From positions 310,001 to 374,000 of the forward strand of contig VMRT01000001.1 in assembly GCA_007713455.1 (NCBI GenBank): a DNA stretch of 64,000 nt, given 5' to 3'. This stretch comes from Pseudomonas sp. (lineage in GTDB: Bacteria > Pseudomonadota > Gammaproteobacteria > Pseudomonadales > Pseudomonadaceae). Positions 1 through 8,946 of the stretch are shown one piece after another; position 1 is the first letter of the stretch; each line of letters starts with the position of its first letter. The notes beneath the pieces are model-generated. The model worked only from the letters and a program-made list of their open reading frames with translations, was not told where the DNA came from and searched no databases. The position numbers and the translations under genes were made by a program.

Positions 1-345
1 CTTTGGACCTGGCTGCGCTGGCCGGTGATCGTGCTCATGCTGATGCTGGTAGTGGCGCTGCTGTACTACGTGGCACCGGATGTGAAGCAGGAGTTTCGCT
101 TCATCACGCCGGGCTCGGTGCTAGCCGTACTGGTGTGGATTCTGGCCTCGATCGCGTTCGGCATCTATGTGCAGAACTTCGCCGACTACAACGCGACCTA
201 CGGCAGCATCGGCGCCATCATCGTCTTGCTGCTTTATCTGTACATCTCCTCGGCGGTGCTGCTGTTCGGTGCCGAACTCAATGCGGTGATCGAACACGCT
301 TCGGTCGAAGGCAAGGACCCGGGCGAGAAGGTGCCGGACGCCTGA
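1..345 (+). CDS. YihY/BrkB family inner-membrane protein, 3' part
   Basis: The reading frame is open from the first base, so the start lies outside the window. The visible 114 residues contain a hydrophobic helix (about residues 8-23), a loop with the VAPDVKQEFRFITPG pattern, a second helix, the segment NFADYNATYGSIGAIIVLLLY and a short acidic tail. This pattern is typical of the C-terminal part of the YihY/BrkB family, once misnamed ribonuclease BN. These are polytopic inner-membrane proteins whose transport or flippase role is not settled. A roughly 150-base gap separates it from the glycosyltransferase operon on the same strand. Confidence 0.85.
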   Translation, partial: LWTWLRWPVIVLMLMLVVALLYYVAPDVKQEFRFITPGSVLAVLVWILASIAFGIYVQNFADYNATYGSIGAIIVLLLYLYISSAVLLFGAELNAVIEHASVEGKDPGEKVPDA

Positions 346-499
346 GACGCCGTCTGGCGCTCCGCTGCGAACAACCCTTCTACGTAACGGTCATCTATTT
401 CATTACAGAATTATTCCGCAGGGATTGCGGAGCATGCCGCTGACGCGCGACGTGCCCGGCGAGGCCGGAGTTCTGCTATGGGACCGACGGAGAAGTACC

Positions 500-1615
500 T
501 TGCATATCGCGGATATGACCATGTTCTACGCGCCCGCCAGTGGTGGCGTGCGCACCTACCTCGAGGCGAAGCATCGCAGGCTGCAGCTTTACTCCGGCGT
601 GCGGCACAGCATTCTGGTGCCGGGCGGCGATTACAGTCACAACGATGGCCTCTATGAGGTGCCGGCACCGATCCTGCCTTTCGGCAAGGGCTACCGCTTT
701 CCGATCCGCCGCGCGCCCTGGCGCAATCTGCTGCGTTCGCTGCGTCCCGATCTGATCGAGGTCGGCGATCCCTACATGACCGCATGGGCGGCACTGGATG
801 CCGGGCGCCGGCTCAATGTTCCGGTCATTGGTTTCTATCACTCCGACCTGCCACTGTTGGTCAGTAACCGTATCGGCAGCTGGCTGGGCACTAACCTCAA
901 CGGCTACGTTTCAAAACTGTACGGCAGTTTCGACCGGGTTTTGGCACCCAGCGAAGTGATGGCCGACAAGCTCTTGCACCTCGGCGTGAAGAACGTCTTC
1001 GTGCAGCCCCTGGGGGTTGATCTGGACACCTTCTGCCCCGAGCGGCGCGACCCCGATCTGCGCCGCGAGCTGGGCCTGGCCGACGACACCCGGCTGATGA
1101 TCTTTGCCGGGCGCGGTTCGCGGGAGAAGAACCTGCACATCCTGCTGGAAACCGCGCGCCAGCTCGGCAAGCCGTACCACCTGTTGCTGGTGGGTTCGAG
1201 CATGCCGCAGCGGGTGCCGGACAACGTCACGGTGATCGACCGCTTCTGTTGTGCCAGCGAAGTGGCGCGCTACATGGCCAGTAGCGATGTGCTGCTGCAT
1301 GCCGGCAATCAGGAGACGTTCGGCCTGGTGGCGCTCGAAGCCATGGCCAGCGGTATTCCGGTGATCGCCGCGCGTGCCGGTGCGTTGCCGGAGCTGGTGC
1401 CGTTCTACACCGGGCGCCTGTGTCGGCCGCTCGACCCGAGGGCCATGGCGCATACCGTGCGCGAGCTGTTCGAAGACGATCCGCGACTGCTCGGACAGCA
1501 GGCGCGCCAGCATGTCGAGGCGCACCATGCCTGGGATGCCGTGGTGGCGGGATTGCTCGCCCATTATCACGCGGTGCTCGGCACAGCGGACCTGCCGGTA
1601 GCCGTACATGGATGA
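500..1615 (+). CDS. GT4-family glycosyltransferase
   Basis: This is a family-1/GT4 retaining glycosyltransferase of 371 residues with a GT-B fold. The acceptor-side loop GGVRTY lies near residue 15. The donor half carries AGRGSREKN and the E-x7-E signature (QETFGLVALEAMASG). It should move a sugar from a nucleotide-sugar to an unknown acceptor at the cytoplasmic face. I chose the TTG start because GGAGAA lies five bases before it and the product then begins M-HIADMTMFYAPASGG, as I recall for close homologues. In-frame TTG at 425 and ATG at 434 would add 25 or 22 residues with no family similarity that I recognise. It overlaps the next gene by 8 bases, so it heads a coupled operon. Donor and acceptor cannot be told from sequence. 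Confidence 0.88.
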   Translation: MHIADMTMFYAPASGGVRTYLEAKHRRLQLYSGVRHSILVPGGDYSHNDGLYEVPAPILPFGKGYRFPIRRAPWRNLLRSLRPDLIEVGDPYMTAWAALDAGRRLNVPVIGFYHSDLPLLVSNRIGSWLGTNLNGYVSKLYGSFDRVLAPSEVMADKLLHLGVKNVFVQPLGVDLDTFCPERRDPDLRRELGLADDTRLMIFAGRGSREKNLHILLETARQLGKPYHLLLVGSSMPQRVPDNVTVIDRFCCASEVARYMASSDVLLHAGNQETFGLVALEAMASGIPVIAARAGALPELVPFYTGRLCRPLDPRAMAHTVRELFEDDPRLLGQQARQHVEAHHAWDAVVAGLLAHYHAVLGTADLPVAVHG

Positions 1616-2369
1616 GGCTGCTCTGACGCTGGTGCTGCACGACGTGGCCGCGGAAACCTGGCCGGACTACCGGCCCTTCGTCGAGGCGGTGGACGCCATC
1701 GGCGGTGTACCGATCACCTGGCTGGTGGTCCCGGACTTTCATCAGCGCAATCCGCTGGAGCGACAGCCGGAGTTTTGCCGGCTACTGGACCAGCGTGTGC
1801 AACGTGGTGACGAACTGGTGCTACACGGCTGCTATCACGCCGATCTCGAGCCCGCGCCGAAGACGCCGCGGGACTGGTTCATGCGCCGGGTGTACACCCA
1901 TGAAGGCGAGTTCTATGGCCTTGACGAACGGGCTGCCGGTGAACGGCTGGCGCATGGCCTGGAGCTGTTCCGGCGCCAGCGATGGCCGCTGCATGGCTTC
2001 GTCGCACCAGCCTGGCTGATGAGCGAGGGCACGCGGCGTGTACTGGCCGACAGCGGGCTGACCTATACCAGTGATCCAAGCCATCTTTACCTGTTGCCGG
2101 ATTTCACTCCAATCGTCGCTCCTGGCTTGGTCTGGAGCGCTCGCAGCGCCTGGCGCCGTGGTGTGTCCTGGCTGGTCAGCGAACGCCAGTTGCGTCAGAG
2201 CCGTCAGGCGCCATTGCTGCGATTGGGCCTGCATCCGGTGGATATGCGCCACGAGTTCTCCCGCCGCTACTGGCTCGATGTGCTCGAACGGATGCTGCGG
2301 GACGGCAGGACACCGCTGACCAAGATTGACTGGCTGCGCCAGTACCGCCAGACGAGCGCCGTGGCATGA
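1608..2369 (+). CDS. DUF2334 polysaccharide deacetylase-like protein
   Basis: The 253-residue product fits the DUF2334 family, a branch of NodB-type carbohydrate esterases. Visible motifs are LHDV near the start (H11-D12, in the place of the metal-binding motif 1), HGCYH (H73 and H77, metal motif 2), VAPAW at 132-136 (in the place of the RxPY loop) and GLHPVDMRH (H209, motif 5). There is no signal peptide, so it appears cytoplasmic or membrane-associated. The start overlaps the glycosyltransferase by 8 bases and the stop overlaps the next gene by 4, indicating translational coupling. A sugar de-N-acetylase acting on the product of the upstream enzyme is an inference. The substrate is unknown. 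Confidence 0.85.
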   Translation: MDEAALTLVLHDVAAETWPDYRPFVEAVDAIGGVPITWLVVPDFHQRNPLERQPEFCRLLDQRVQRGDELVLHGCYHADLEPAPKTPRDWFMRRVYTHEGEFYGLDERAAGERLAHGLELFRRQRWPLHGFVAPAWLMSEGTRRVLADSGLTYTSDPSHLYLLPDFTPIVAPGLVWSARSAWRRGVSWLVSERQLRQSRQAPLLRLGLHPVDMRHEFSRRYWLDVLERMLRDGRTPLTKIDWLRQYRQTSAVA

Positions 2370-3358
2370 ACCGGCGCTGGTGGTTGCTGGGCGGTGCCTT
2401 GCTCGCGGCGGCCCTGGTGCCGCTTCTGCTTGGCGGTACCGGCCTGTTCGAACGTCTGCGCCACTTTCCGGGTAGCCTTTTGGCCACCATGCTCGGCATG
2501 GTGCTGGTCGGCTGGAATCTGAATGCGCTGCGCCTACGCCTGTTGCTCGGGCGTCGAAAGCTGGGCCAGCGCCGCGCATTCGGCATCGTCGTCGCCACCG
2601 AATTCGCCATCTGTGCGACGCCTGGAGGTGCCGGTGGGCCGCTGACCCTGATGGCGCTGCTCATGCGCCAGGGCGTGGCGCCGGCCAAGGGCACGGCGAC
2701 TTATGCCGTGGAGCAGCTGAGCGATCTGCTGTTCTTCGCCTGTGCCCTGGTCGGCGTGCTGTTCTATGCACTGACCCACAAGTTCAACACGCATATTGCC
2801 AGTCTGCTGGGCTTCAGCGTCGCGCTATTGATCGGAGTGATGGTGCTGCTGGCGCTGCTCGGGCGTTTCCACCGGCAGGTATTTCTGCTCAATGGCTGGC
2901 TGGTTGGCCGGCTCGGCATGAAGCCGTCACGCAAGCGCCGTTGGGCACGCAAGGTGCTGGGCTTCCGAAATGCGCTGGTCGACTGTTTTCGCCTGCCGCG
3001 TCGTCTTTTGCTGGCGGTGTTCGGGTTGACCACGCTGCACTGGCTGCTGCGCTTCAGCGTGCTCTATCTGACGCTGCGTGGCCTGGGCGGCGAGCTGGCC
3101 TGGGCCTGGACCTTCCTCGTCCAGCTATTGGCGTTGACCGCCGGCCAACTGAGCCTGCTGCCCGGTGGGGCGGGTAGCGCCGAACTGGCGTCGGCCGCGC
3201 TGCTGACGCCGATGGTGGGCAAGTCGACGACGGCAGCGGCGATTCTGATCTGGCGCTTCGTGACCTATTACTTCTACCTCATCGTGGGCGCGCCGGTGTT
3301 CCTGCACCTGGCAGGGCGACCGTTGCTGCGCCGCCTGGTCCCTTCGCGCCATGCGTGA
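2366..3358 (+). CDS. Flippase-like UPF0104 / lysylphosphatidylglycerol synthase transmembrane-domain protein
   Basis: The 330-residue protein is made largely of hydrophobic helices. It carries the GGAGGPLTLMALLMRQG and LLPGGAGSAELA segments typical of the UPF0104 family, which matches the N-terminal flippase domain of MprF. The C-terminal lysyl-transfer domain of MprF is absent, so it is not a lysyl-PG synthase. A lipid or glycolipid flippase role is plausible by family. It overlaps the deacetylase-like gene by 4 bases (ATGA). A joint pathway of glycosyl transfer, deacylation and flipping of a lipid-linked sugar is my inference. Confidence 0.85.
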   Translation: MNRRWWLLGGALLAAALVPLLLGGTGLFERLRHFPGSLLATMLGMVLVGWNLNALRLRLLLGRRKLGQRRAFGIVVATEFAICATPGGAGGPLTLMALLMRQGVAPAKGTATYAVEQLSDLLFFACALVGVLFYALTHKFNTHIASLLGFSVALLIGVMVLLALLGRFHRQVFLLNGWLVGRLGMKPSRKRRWARKVLGFRNALVDCFRLPRRLLLAVFGLTTLHWLLRFSVLYLTLRGLGGELAWAWTFLVQLLALTAGQLSLLPGGAGSAELASAALLTPMVGKSTTAAAILIWRFVTYYFYLIVGAPVFLHLAGRPLLRRLVPSRHA

Positions 3359-3444
3359 GCCGCTCTGTTCCGATGGCCGGGGGAAACTAACGTTTCGCAC
3401 GGGCGGTCCACCCTATGTCACCAATGAGAAGCCAGGAGTTCGTC

Positions 3445-3636
3445 ATGAGCAGTACTGAAGACAAGGTCAAGGGCAACACCAACGAAGCCGTCGGCAAGAT
3501 CAAGCAAGGTGTGGGCGAGGCGACCGATAACGAGCGCATGAAGGGCGAAGGCCAGCGCCAGGAAGTCAAGGGCGAGGCCCAGCAGGTCAAGGGTGATGTG
3601 AAAGACACCCTGAAGAAGGGCATCGACAAGGCCTGA
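3445..3636 (+). CDS. CsbD family stress-response protein
   Basis: A 63-residue, highly charged, hydrophilic protein with the CsbD pattern (EDKVKGN-EAVGKIKQGVGEAT followed by repeated KGE-Q-KG units). CsbD-like proteins accumulate in general or envelope stress; their molecular job is unknown. The start at ATG 3445 is preceded by CAGGAG at the right distance. An upstream in-frame ATG at 3415 would add ten residues with no Shine-Dalgarno. A strong terminator follows. It stands where rsmZ and rpoS lie next to fdxA in P. aeruginosa. Confidence 0.9.
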   Translation: MSSTEDKVKGNTNEAVGKIKQGVGEATDNERMKGEGQRQEVKGEAQQVKGDVKDTLKKGIDKA

Positions 3637-3666
3637 TCTGCCGACGTTCTTGCGGCAGTACAAATG

Positions 3667-3698
3667 AAAATGCCCGCATCGCTGCGGGCATTTTTTTG
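3667..3698. terminator. Rho-independent terminator, bidirectional, between csbD-like gene and fdxA
   Basis: The perfect stem TGCCCGCA / TGCGGGCA (3671-3678 with 3683-3690) has a 4-base loop. A run of seven T follows on the plus strand and an A-rich flank precedes it, so it can end both the CsbD gene and the convergent fdxA transcript. Confidence 0.9.
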
Positions 3699-3716
3699 TC
3701 TGGAATCGGCTGGCGA

Positions 3717-4040
3717 TCAGCGCTCCAGATACTGCAGTTTGTCCTTCACACCGTCCCACTCTTCGGCATCGGCGAGGGCGTCTTTCTTCTCGGTGATGTT
3801 CGGCCAGACTTCCGCCAGATCTGCATTGAGCTCGATGAACTCCTGCTGATCCTCCGGTACCTCGTCTTCAGAGAAGATCGCCTGGGCCGGGCACTCCGGC
3901 TCGCACAGTGCGCAGTCGATGCACTCGTCCGGGTGAATCACCAGAAAGTTCGGGCCTTCGTAGAAGCAGTCCACCGGGCAGACTTCCACGCAATCGGTGT
4001 ATTTGCACTTGATGCAGTTGTCGGTGACGACGAAGGTCAT
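3717..4040 (-). CDS. fdxA: 7Fe ferredoxin FdxA
   Basis: A 107-residue ferredoxin of the Azotobacter FdI type, a cytoplasmic low-potential electron carrier. The cysteines fall at 9, 12, 17, 21, 25, 40, 43, 46 and 50, which is the FdI pattern plus one. C9, C17 and C50 should bind the 3Fe-4S cluster. C21, C40, C43 and C46 should bind the 4Fe-4S cluster, and C25 is the free cysteine. The long acidic C-terminal tail ([21 protein letters not shown]) is also typical. GAGGAGA precedes the start. It lies downstream of mutS on the same strand, as in other Pseudomonas. Fpr, encoded at 19963, is a probable redox partner by family. Confidence 0.96.
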   Translation of the reverse strand: MTFVVTDNCIKCKYTDCVEVCPVDCFYEGPNFLVIHPDECIDCALCEPECPAQAIFSEDEVPEDQQEFIELNADLAEVWPNITEKKDALADAEEWDGVKDKLQYLER

Positions 4041-4138
4041 GTCTAGCTATCTCCTCAGGCGTGTCAGGTAGGCGTTACGGTGACGCCCCTGCGAGTAGGC
4101 GGCACAGGCAAATGCCGCTTATCAAAAAAATGCGCGCG

Positions 4139-4165
4139 ATTCTAGCAGCTTTCGCGGCGTATCAA
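4139..4165 (-). promoter_or_regulatory. Candidate sigma-70 promoter for fdxA
   Basis: On the minus strand TTGATA (4165-4160) and TAGAAT (4144-4139) are separated by 15 bases. The -35 element overlaps the mutS stop codon, which would give fdxA its own promoter with a leader of about 90 bases. The spacing is short, so this is tentative. Confidence 0.45.
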
Positions 4166-6741
4166 ATGCGAGTTTTCAAGCTGTATAGCAGGTCCAGCGC
4201 CTGGCGCGGCGTCACATCATCGGGATTGATCCGTGCCAATTCCTCGAGCACCGGATGCGGCAGGCTGGCGAACAGGTCGCTCTGCATTGGCGGTGCCGGC
4301 TGGCCGGGCGCTATTCTCGGCGCTTCGTGGGGCAGGCTGGTGGTTTCCAGCCGCGACAGATGGTCGCGTGCACGCTGGATGACCTCGCCCGGCACGCCGG
4401 CCAGTTGCGCCACCGCCAGGCCGTAGCTCTGACTCGCCGGCCCTGGCAGCACATGGTGCAGGAAGACGATGCGCTCGTTGTGCTCGGTAGCGGAAAGGTG
4501 GACGTTGGCCACCACTGGCTCGCTTTCCGGCAGCACCGTCAGCTCGAAGTAGTGGGTGGCGAACAGCGTGAACGCGCGCAGCTTGGCCAGGTGCTCGGCA
4601 GCCGCCCAGGCCAGCGAGAGGCCATCGAAGGTACTGGTGCCGCGACCGACTTCGTCCATCAGCACCAGACTGCGATCACTGGCGTTGTGCAGGATATTCG
4701 CGGTTTCGCTCATTTCCACCATGAAGGTGGAGCGCCCGCCGGCGAGATCGTCCGATGAGCCGATGCGGGTGAAGATGCGGTCCACGAGCGACAGCTCGCA
4801 GGCGGCTGCCGGGACAAAGCTGCCGATCTGTGCCAGCAGCACGATCAGCGCGGTCTGGCGCATGTAGGTCGATTTACCACCCATGTTCGGCCCGGTGATG
4901 ACCAGCATGCGGGTGGCGTCGTCGAGGCCCAGGTCGTTGGCGACGAAAGGCGTCTCCAATACCTGTTCGACCACCGGGTGGCGACCCTGCTCGATGCGCA
5001 TGCACGGCTGCTCGACGAAGCGCGGACGATTGAGGTCAAGGTTCAGCGCACGCTCGGCGAGGTTGCTCAGCACGTCCAGCTCGGCCAGCGCAGCGGCGCT
5101 TTCCTGCAGTGGTGCCAGGTGGCCGATGAGCATTTCCAGCAGCTCGTCGTAGAGCAGCTTCTCGCGGGCGAGGGCGCGGCTCTTGGCCGACAGCGCCTTG
5201 TCCTCGAACTCCTTGAGCTCAGGGGTGATGAAGCGTTCGGCGCCCTTGAGCGTCTGCCGGCGGATATAGTCGGCTGGCGCCGATTCGGCCTGTTTACTCG
5301 GCAGTTCGATGAAGTAGCCGTGCACGCGGTTGTAGCCGACCTTGAGGTTGGCCAGCCCGGTACGGGCCTTCTCGCGGGTTTCCAGGTCCATCAGGTACTG
5401 GCCGGCGTTCTCGGAAAGCGACTGCAGCTCATCCAGCTCGGCGTCGTAACCGGTCTTCAGCACGCCGCCGTCGCGGATCACCGCCGGTGGGTTGTCAATG
5501 ATGGCGCGGGCCAGCAGTTCGGCCAGCTCCGGGTAGGTGCTGATGCTTTTCGCCAGTTCCAGCAGATGCGGTGCCACCAGGCCAAGCATGCCCGCCTGCA
5601 GCTGCGGTAGCGCCGCGAGCGCGTCGCGCAGGCGCGCCAGATCGCGCGGGCGGGCGTTGCGCAGGCCGATCCGGGCGAGGATGCGTTCCAGGTCGCCGAT
5701 GTCTTTGAGCTGCGGCTGCAGCTGCTCGAAGCGGTAATGCTCGAGCAGGCAGGTGATCGAATCCTGGCGCGCTTCGAGAGTCTCGCGGTTGCGCAGCGGG
5801 CGGTTCAGCCAGCGGGTCAGCAGGCGCGAGCCCATGGCGGTCTGGCAGCGGTCCATGACCGATTGCAGCGTGTTCTCGCGGCCGCCGGCCAGATTGACGT
5901 CCAGCTCCAGGTTGCGCCGGCTGGCGCCGTCGAGGATCACCGTGTCGTCGAGGCGCTCATGACGCAGGCTGCGCAGGTGGGGCAGGGCGGTGCGCTGGGT
6001 TTCCTTGGCGTAGGCGAGCAGGCAACCGGCGGCGCCGATGGCCAGCGTCAGGTTCTCGCAGCCGAAGCCCTTGAGGTCTTGGGTGGAGAACTGCTGGCAG
6101 AGGCTCTTGAATGCCGAATCGCGATCAAAATCCCAGGGCGCGCGACGGCGCACACCGCGGCGTTTCTCCAGCGGCAGGCCCTGCGGCCAATCGTCGGGGA
6201 TCAGCAGCTCGGCCGGGCTCAAACGCTCCAGTTCCGCGAGCAGGGTTTCCCAGCCCTTGAGTTCCTGCACGCTGAAGCGGCCGCTGGCGATGTCCAGCAC
6301 CGACAGGCCGAACAGGCGCTCATCACCGACCACCGCAGCCAGCAGGTTGTCGCGACGCTCGTCGAGCAATGCCTCGTCGCTCACCGTGCCAGGGGTGATG
6401 ATGCGCACCACCTGGCGCTCCACCGGCCCTTTGCTGGTGGCCGGATCGCCGATCTGCTCGCAGATCACCACCGACTCGCCAAGCTTCACCAGCCGCGCCA
6501 GATAACCCTCGGCGGAATGGAACGGAATGCCTGCCATCGGGATCGCCGTGCCCGCCGACTGCCCGCGTGCGGTCAGGGTGATGTCGAGCAGCGCGGCGGC
6601 TTTCTTGGCATCGTCGTAGAACAGCTCATAGAAGTCGCCCATGCGGTAGAACATCAGCTGGTCCGGATGCTCGCGCTTGAGTCTCCAATATTGCTGCATC
6701 ATCGGCGTATGGGCGGAAAGGTCGGCGTTGGGCTTGGTCAT
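4162..6741 (-). CDS. mutS: DNA mismatch repair protein MutS
   Basis: The 859-residue product recognises base mismatches and small loops and starts methyl-independent repair with MutL. The mismatch-wedge motif FYE is at residues 37-39 (GDFYELF). The Walker A loop GPNMGGKS is near 617-624, followed by the [14 protein letters not shown] segment and the Walker B region [14 protein letters not shown] near 693. The length is normal for MutS1. The dense G+C coding creates long antisense frames over it, which I do not regard as genes. The gene is upstream of fdxA on the same strand. Confidence 0.98.
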   Translation of the reverse strand: MTKPNADLSAHTPMMQQYWRLKREHPDQLMFYRMGDFYELFYDDAKKAAALLDITLTARGQSAGTAIPMAGIPFHSAEGYLARLVKLGESVVICEQIGDPATSKGPVERQVVRIITPGTVSDEALLDERRDNLLAAVVGDERLFGLSVLDIASGRFSVQELKGWETLLAELERLSPAELLIPDDWPQGLPLEKRRGVRRRAPWDFDRDSAFKSLCQQFSTQDLKGFGCENLTLAIGAAGCLLAYAKETQRTALPHLRSLRHERLDDTVILDGASRRNLELDVNLAGGRENTLQSVMDRCQTAMGSRLLTRWLNRPLRNRETLEARQDSITCLLEHYRFEQLQPQLKDIGDLERILARIGLRNARPRDLARLRDALAALPQLQAGMLGLVAPHLLELAKSISTYPELAELLARAIIDNPPAVIRDGGVLKTGYDAELDELQSLSENAGQYLMDLETREKARTGLANLKVGYNRVHGYFIELPSKQAESAPADYIRRQTLKGAERFITPELKEFEDKALSAKSRALAREKLLYDELLEMLIGHLAPLQESAAALAELDVLSNLAERALNLDLNRPRFVEQPCMRIEQGRHPVVEQVLETPFVANDLGLDDATRMLVITGPNMGGKSTYMRQTALIVLLAQIGSFVPAAACELSLVDRIFTRIGSSDDLAGGRSTFMVEMSETANILHNASDRSLVLMDEVGRGTSTFDGLSLAWAAAEHLAKLRAFTLFATHYFELTVLPESEPVVANVHLSATEHNERIVFLHHVLPGPASQSYGLAVAQLAGVPGEVIQRARDHLSRLETTSLPHEAPRIAPGQPAPPMQSDLFASLPHPVLEELARINPDDVTPRQALDLLYSLKTRI

Positions 6742-7211
6742 CGGCTTGCGTGCGGTTCGTTGAGTGGCGGGTAAGGCTATCGGATGACGGTGCGGTCGGA
6801 CCGTCCAGAGCCAGGTTGACGCGGGAAAGCCGGCAAGGTTAACACGGGCCGAGCGGCTCGACAGGTGACGACATGGGACAGCTTGAGCGGCGTTCAGGTG
6901 TCATTTGTCGGGCCGGGCACAGAAGGCGTTGACAAGCGAACCGGAGCTGTTGGTAACTCTGGCCTGTCGACAGGTTGCCGGTGCGCTTCGGGCCTCGTGT
7001 ACGCCGGGCCTGCGACTCCCTCGATCACGCAGTCGTGCAGGCCCCTCGGTGCCTGTCGCGGTAGCTTGCCTGATTATCGCTCGTGCTTCGCCGCCCTGTG
7101 GATTGCAGCCCCGGTCATCCCGCCTCGGCGAATGCCTGTTCTACCCCCTCGCGTCAGTTCTTCCTGCAGTAATGCTGGCGACCTCCCTTTCTGGTCAAGT
7201 GAGCAGCAGAC
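6742..7211. other. Intergenic region between divergent mutS and acyltransferase (470 bases)
   Basis: No convincing gene is present. Two overlapping frames (from 6865 and 6905) run into the acyltransferase start but have no family character and many rare-looking residue runs. The stretch should hold divergent promoters. The clearest element is a perfect 12-base palindrome CCTGTCGACAGG at 6963-6974. A TTGACA hexamer at 6929 has no good -10 partner. I see no repeat or RNA that I recognise. Confidence 0.5.
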
Positions 7212-8324
7212 ATGTCTCGACTACTCGGACTCGACGCCCTGCGCGGCGTTGCGGCGTTGTGCGTTGCCTATTCCCATCTGATCGCAAAAATGAAGCGTGA
7301 CGGCCATTTCGATGGGCTGACCAGCGATCTGTTTCTTGTCAGCAAAACGGTACTGGATGTCGGCAAGACCAGCGTGCTGGTGCTGTTCGCCCTGAGCGGC
7401 TATTTCGTCGTTGCGGCGCTGTACAAGAGCCGCCATCGATACGAACGGCCGATCGCGGCGTTCGTCTATCAGCGCTTCTTCAGGCTGTTTCCCCTGTACT
7501 GGCTATCGCTGCTTCTCGGCGTGATGTTTCCCTGGGACGATCCGGCTCGGGTGTTCAGTCCGGCTGTCATCGCGATCAATGCGACGATGCTGCAAGGCTT
7601 CGTGTTTGTCGAAAACGTGATCGGTTTGTACTGGACGCTGCAAATAGAGCTGACCTTCTACGTGCTGTGCATTGTCATCTTCGCGCTGCGTCTGGGCGGC
7701 TCGGCCAGGCGCGATCTGCTGTTTCTGCTGGCCCAGTACGTCTTCACCCTGCTGCTCGCGTTCCTGCGCTACAAGCTGGAAATGAAGCTGCCGGTGGCTC
7801 TGCCGCTGATGCTGAGTGTGTGTTTTCTCGGCGCATTGTGGAAGGCCACGGATAACGGTCGCGCACCCGATACCGGGCATTACGCGCGCATCGCAGTGGG
7901 CCTGTTCTACCTGTTTCTGTTGCCGATCTGCGTGCTGGCCTACTCGCGCGATACCGGTATCGGGGAAACCTGGTATCGCTACTTCGTCAGCTATGCGGTG
8001 GGTGTTGCCCTCTTCATTGGCGCGACACGCATCAGTGGTAAGGGGCTGCGCTGGATCGCGCCGCTAGGCGGGATCGGCTATATCGTCTTCCTGTCTCATC
8101 CATCGGTATTCGCAATCGCCGAGCGGCTGGGCTTCGGCGCTGGAGCGCTGGCCATTCCCGGCCCGCTCTACATCGCGGTGATGCTGTTACTGGTGACGCT
8201 GTTCGGCTTCTTCGTCAAGCGAACCCTGGCAGATCCCATCCAGCGCTATGGTGATGCAGTGGTAAGCCGTCGCGGACGGAGCATCGGCGAGCGTGTCGTG
8301 CTGCCGGTTCGCCAGGATGCCTGA
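7212..8324 (+). CDS. Acyltransferase 3 (OafA/YrhL-like) membrane protein
   Basis: The 370-residue integral membrane protein belongs to the acyltransferase-3 family, which transfers acetyl or other acyl groups to surface sugars such as O-antigen, exopolysaccharide or peptidoglycan. The N-terminal signature GLDALRGVAALCVAYSHL holds R11 and H22, the conserved Arg and His. WTLQIELTFYV in the middle and GYIVFLSHPS late in the protein are further family motifs. About ten membrane helices are visible. There is no SGNH domain. It stands alone between mutS and pncC, genes whose neighbourhood is otherwise conserved, so it looks like an accessory insertion. The acceptor is unknown. Confidence 0.87.
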   Translation: MSRLLGLDALRGVAALCVAYSHLIAKMKRDGHFDGLTSDLFLVSKTVLDVGKTSVLVLFALSGYFVVAALYKSRHRYERPIAAFVYQRFFRLFPLYWLSLLLGVMFPWDDPARVFSPAVIAINATMLQGFVFVENVIGLYWTLQIELTFYVLCIVIFALRLGGSARRDLLFLLAQYVFTLLLAFLRYKLEMKLPVALPLMLSVCFLGALWKATDNGRAPDTGHYARIAVGLFYLFLLPICVLAYSRDTGIGETWYRYFVSYAVGVALFIGATRISGKGLRWIAPLGGIGYIVFLSHPSVFAIAERLGFGAGALAIPGPLYIAVMLLLVTLFGFFVKRTLADPIQRYGDAVVSRRGRSIGERVVLPVRQDA

Positions 8325-8421
8325 TGGGCGACGCGTAACTCGACCATTGGCCATCCGGATGGCTGAACTCGGGAGCCCGCTGGTGTAGGGTATCGGCCAC
8401 TTTCCTTTGGCCGGAGCCCTG

Positions 8422-8919
8422 ATGAATCTCACCGAACTGGCGGCACAGCTGGGTGATGCGCTGCAACGACTGGGTGCGCAGGTCAGCACCGCGGAATCCT
8501 GCACCGGTGGTGGCATTGCCGAGGCCATCACCCGTATCGCCGGCAGCTCGGCCTGGTTCGAGGCCGGCTACATCACCTATTCCAATGCCCAGAAGACGCG
8601 ACAGCTCGGCGTACCGGCGGAGCTATTCGAGCAGGTCGGCGCGGTCAGTGCCGAAGTGGTGCAGGCCATGGCGCGGGGGGCGCAGCGCAACAGTGGTGCG
8701 CGCTTTGCGGTGGCTGTCAGCGGCATTGCCGGTCCCGGCGGCGGCACGGCAGAAAAACCGGTTGGTACGGTCTGGATTGCCTGGGCCGATGACTCGCATC
8801 TGCAGGCCCAACGCTATCTATTCGCCGGTGATCGCCAGGCCGTACGTGAGCAGACGGTAGCGGCGGCGTTGCAAGGTTTGCTCGCGCTGGCGGTCGGAGA
8901 AAAACAGTTTCGGGGCTAG
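8422..8919 (+). CDS. pncC: CinA-family nicotinamide-nucleotide amidohydrolase
   Basis: The 165-residue protein is the stand-alone C-terminal CinA domain. Family members (PncC) hydrolyse nicotinamide mononucleotide to nicotinate mononucleotide in NAD recycling. Signature segments are STAESCTGGGIAEAIT (22-37), WFEAGYITYSNAQK and AVSGIAGPGGGT. The ATG at 8422 is preceded by CCGGAG five bases upstream, better than the in-frame start 15 bases earlier. It lies directly upstream of recA on the same strand, a conserved cinA-recA pairing in many bacteria, here with recA under its own LexA-type box. Confidence 0.92.
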   Translation: MNLTELAAQLGDALQRLGAQVSTAESCTGGGIAEAITRIAGSSAWFEAGYITYSNAQKTRQLGVPAELFEQVGAVSAEVVQAMARGAQRNSGARFAVAVSGIAGPGGGTAEKPVGTVWIAWADDSHLQAQRYLFAGDRQAVREQTVAAALQGLLALAVGEKQFRG

Positions 8920-8946
8920 GCGAGTAAATTTGCCTATGTTCTAATA

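Noticed and set aside
2366..3358. Lysylphosphatidylglycerol synthase (MprF)
   Set aside because: Only the membrane flippase-like domain is present; the catalytic lysyl-transfer domain is absent.
3383..3412. AlgU-like promoter before the csbD-type gene
   Set aside because: GAAACT and TCCAC are 18 bases apart, too far, and both hexamers are poor matches to GAACTT-N16-TCTGA.
3637..3716. Possible rsmZ small RNA beside fdxA
   Set aside because: The 80-base gap has only a terminator and lacks the repeated GGA loops expected of an RsmZ-type RNA.
5737..6774. 345-residue frame on the plus strand opposite mutS
   Set aside because: It lies wholly antisense to a certain gene and its residues are composition-driven (Ala, Gln, Arg, His rich), typical of G+C-rich shadow frames.
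6865..7300. Two overlapping frames upstream of the acyltransferase
   Set aside because: Cys/Ser/Arg-rich random-looking products that run into the acyltransferase in another phase.
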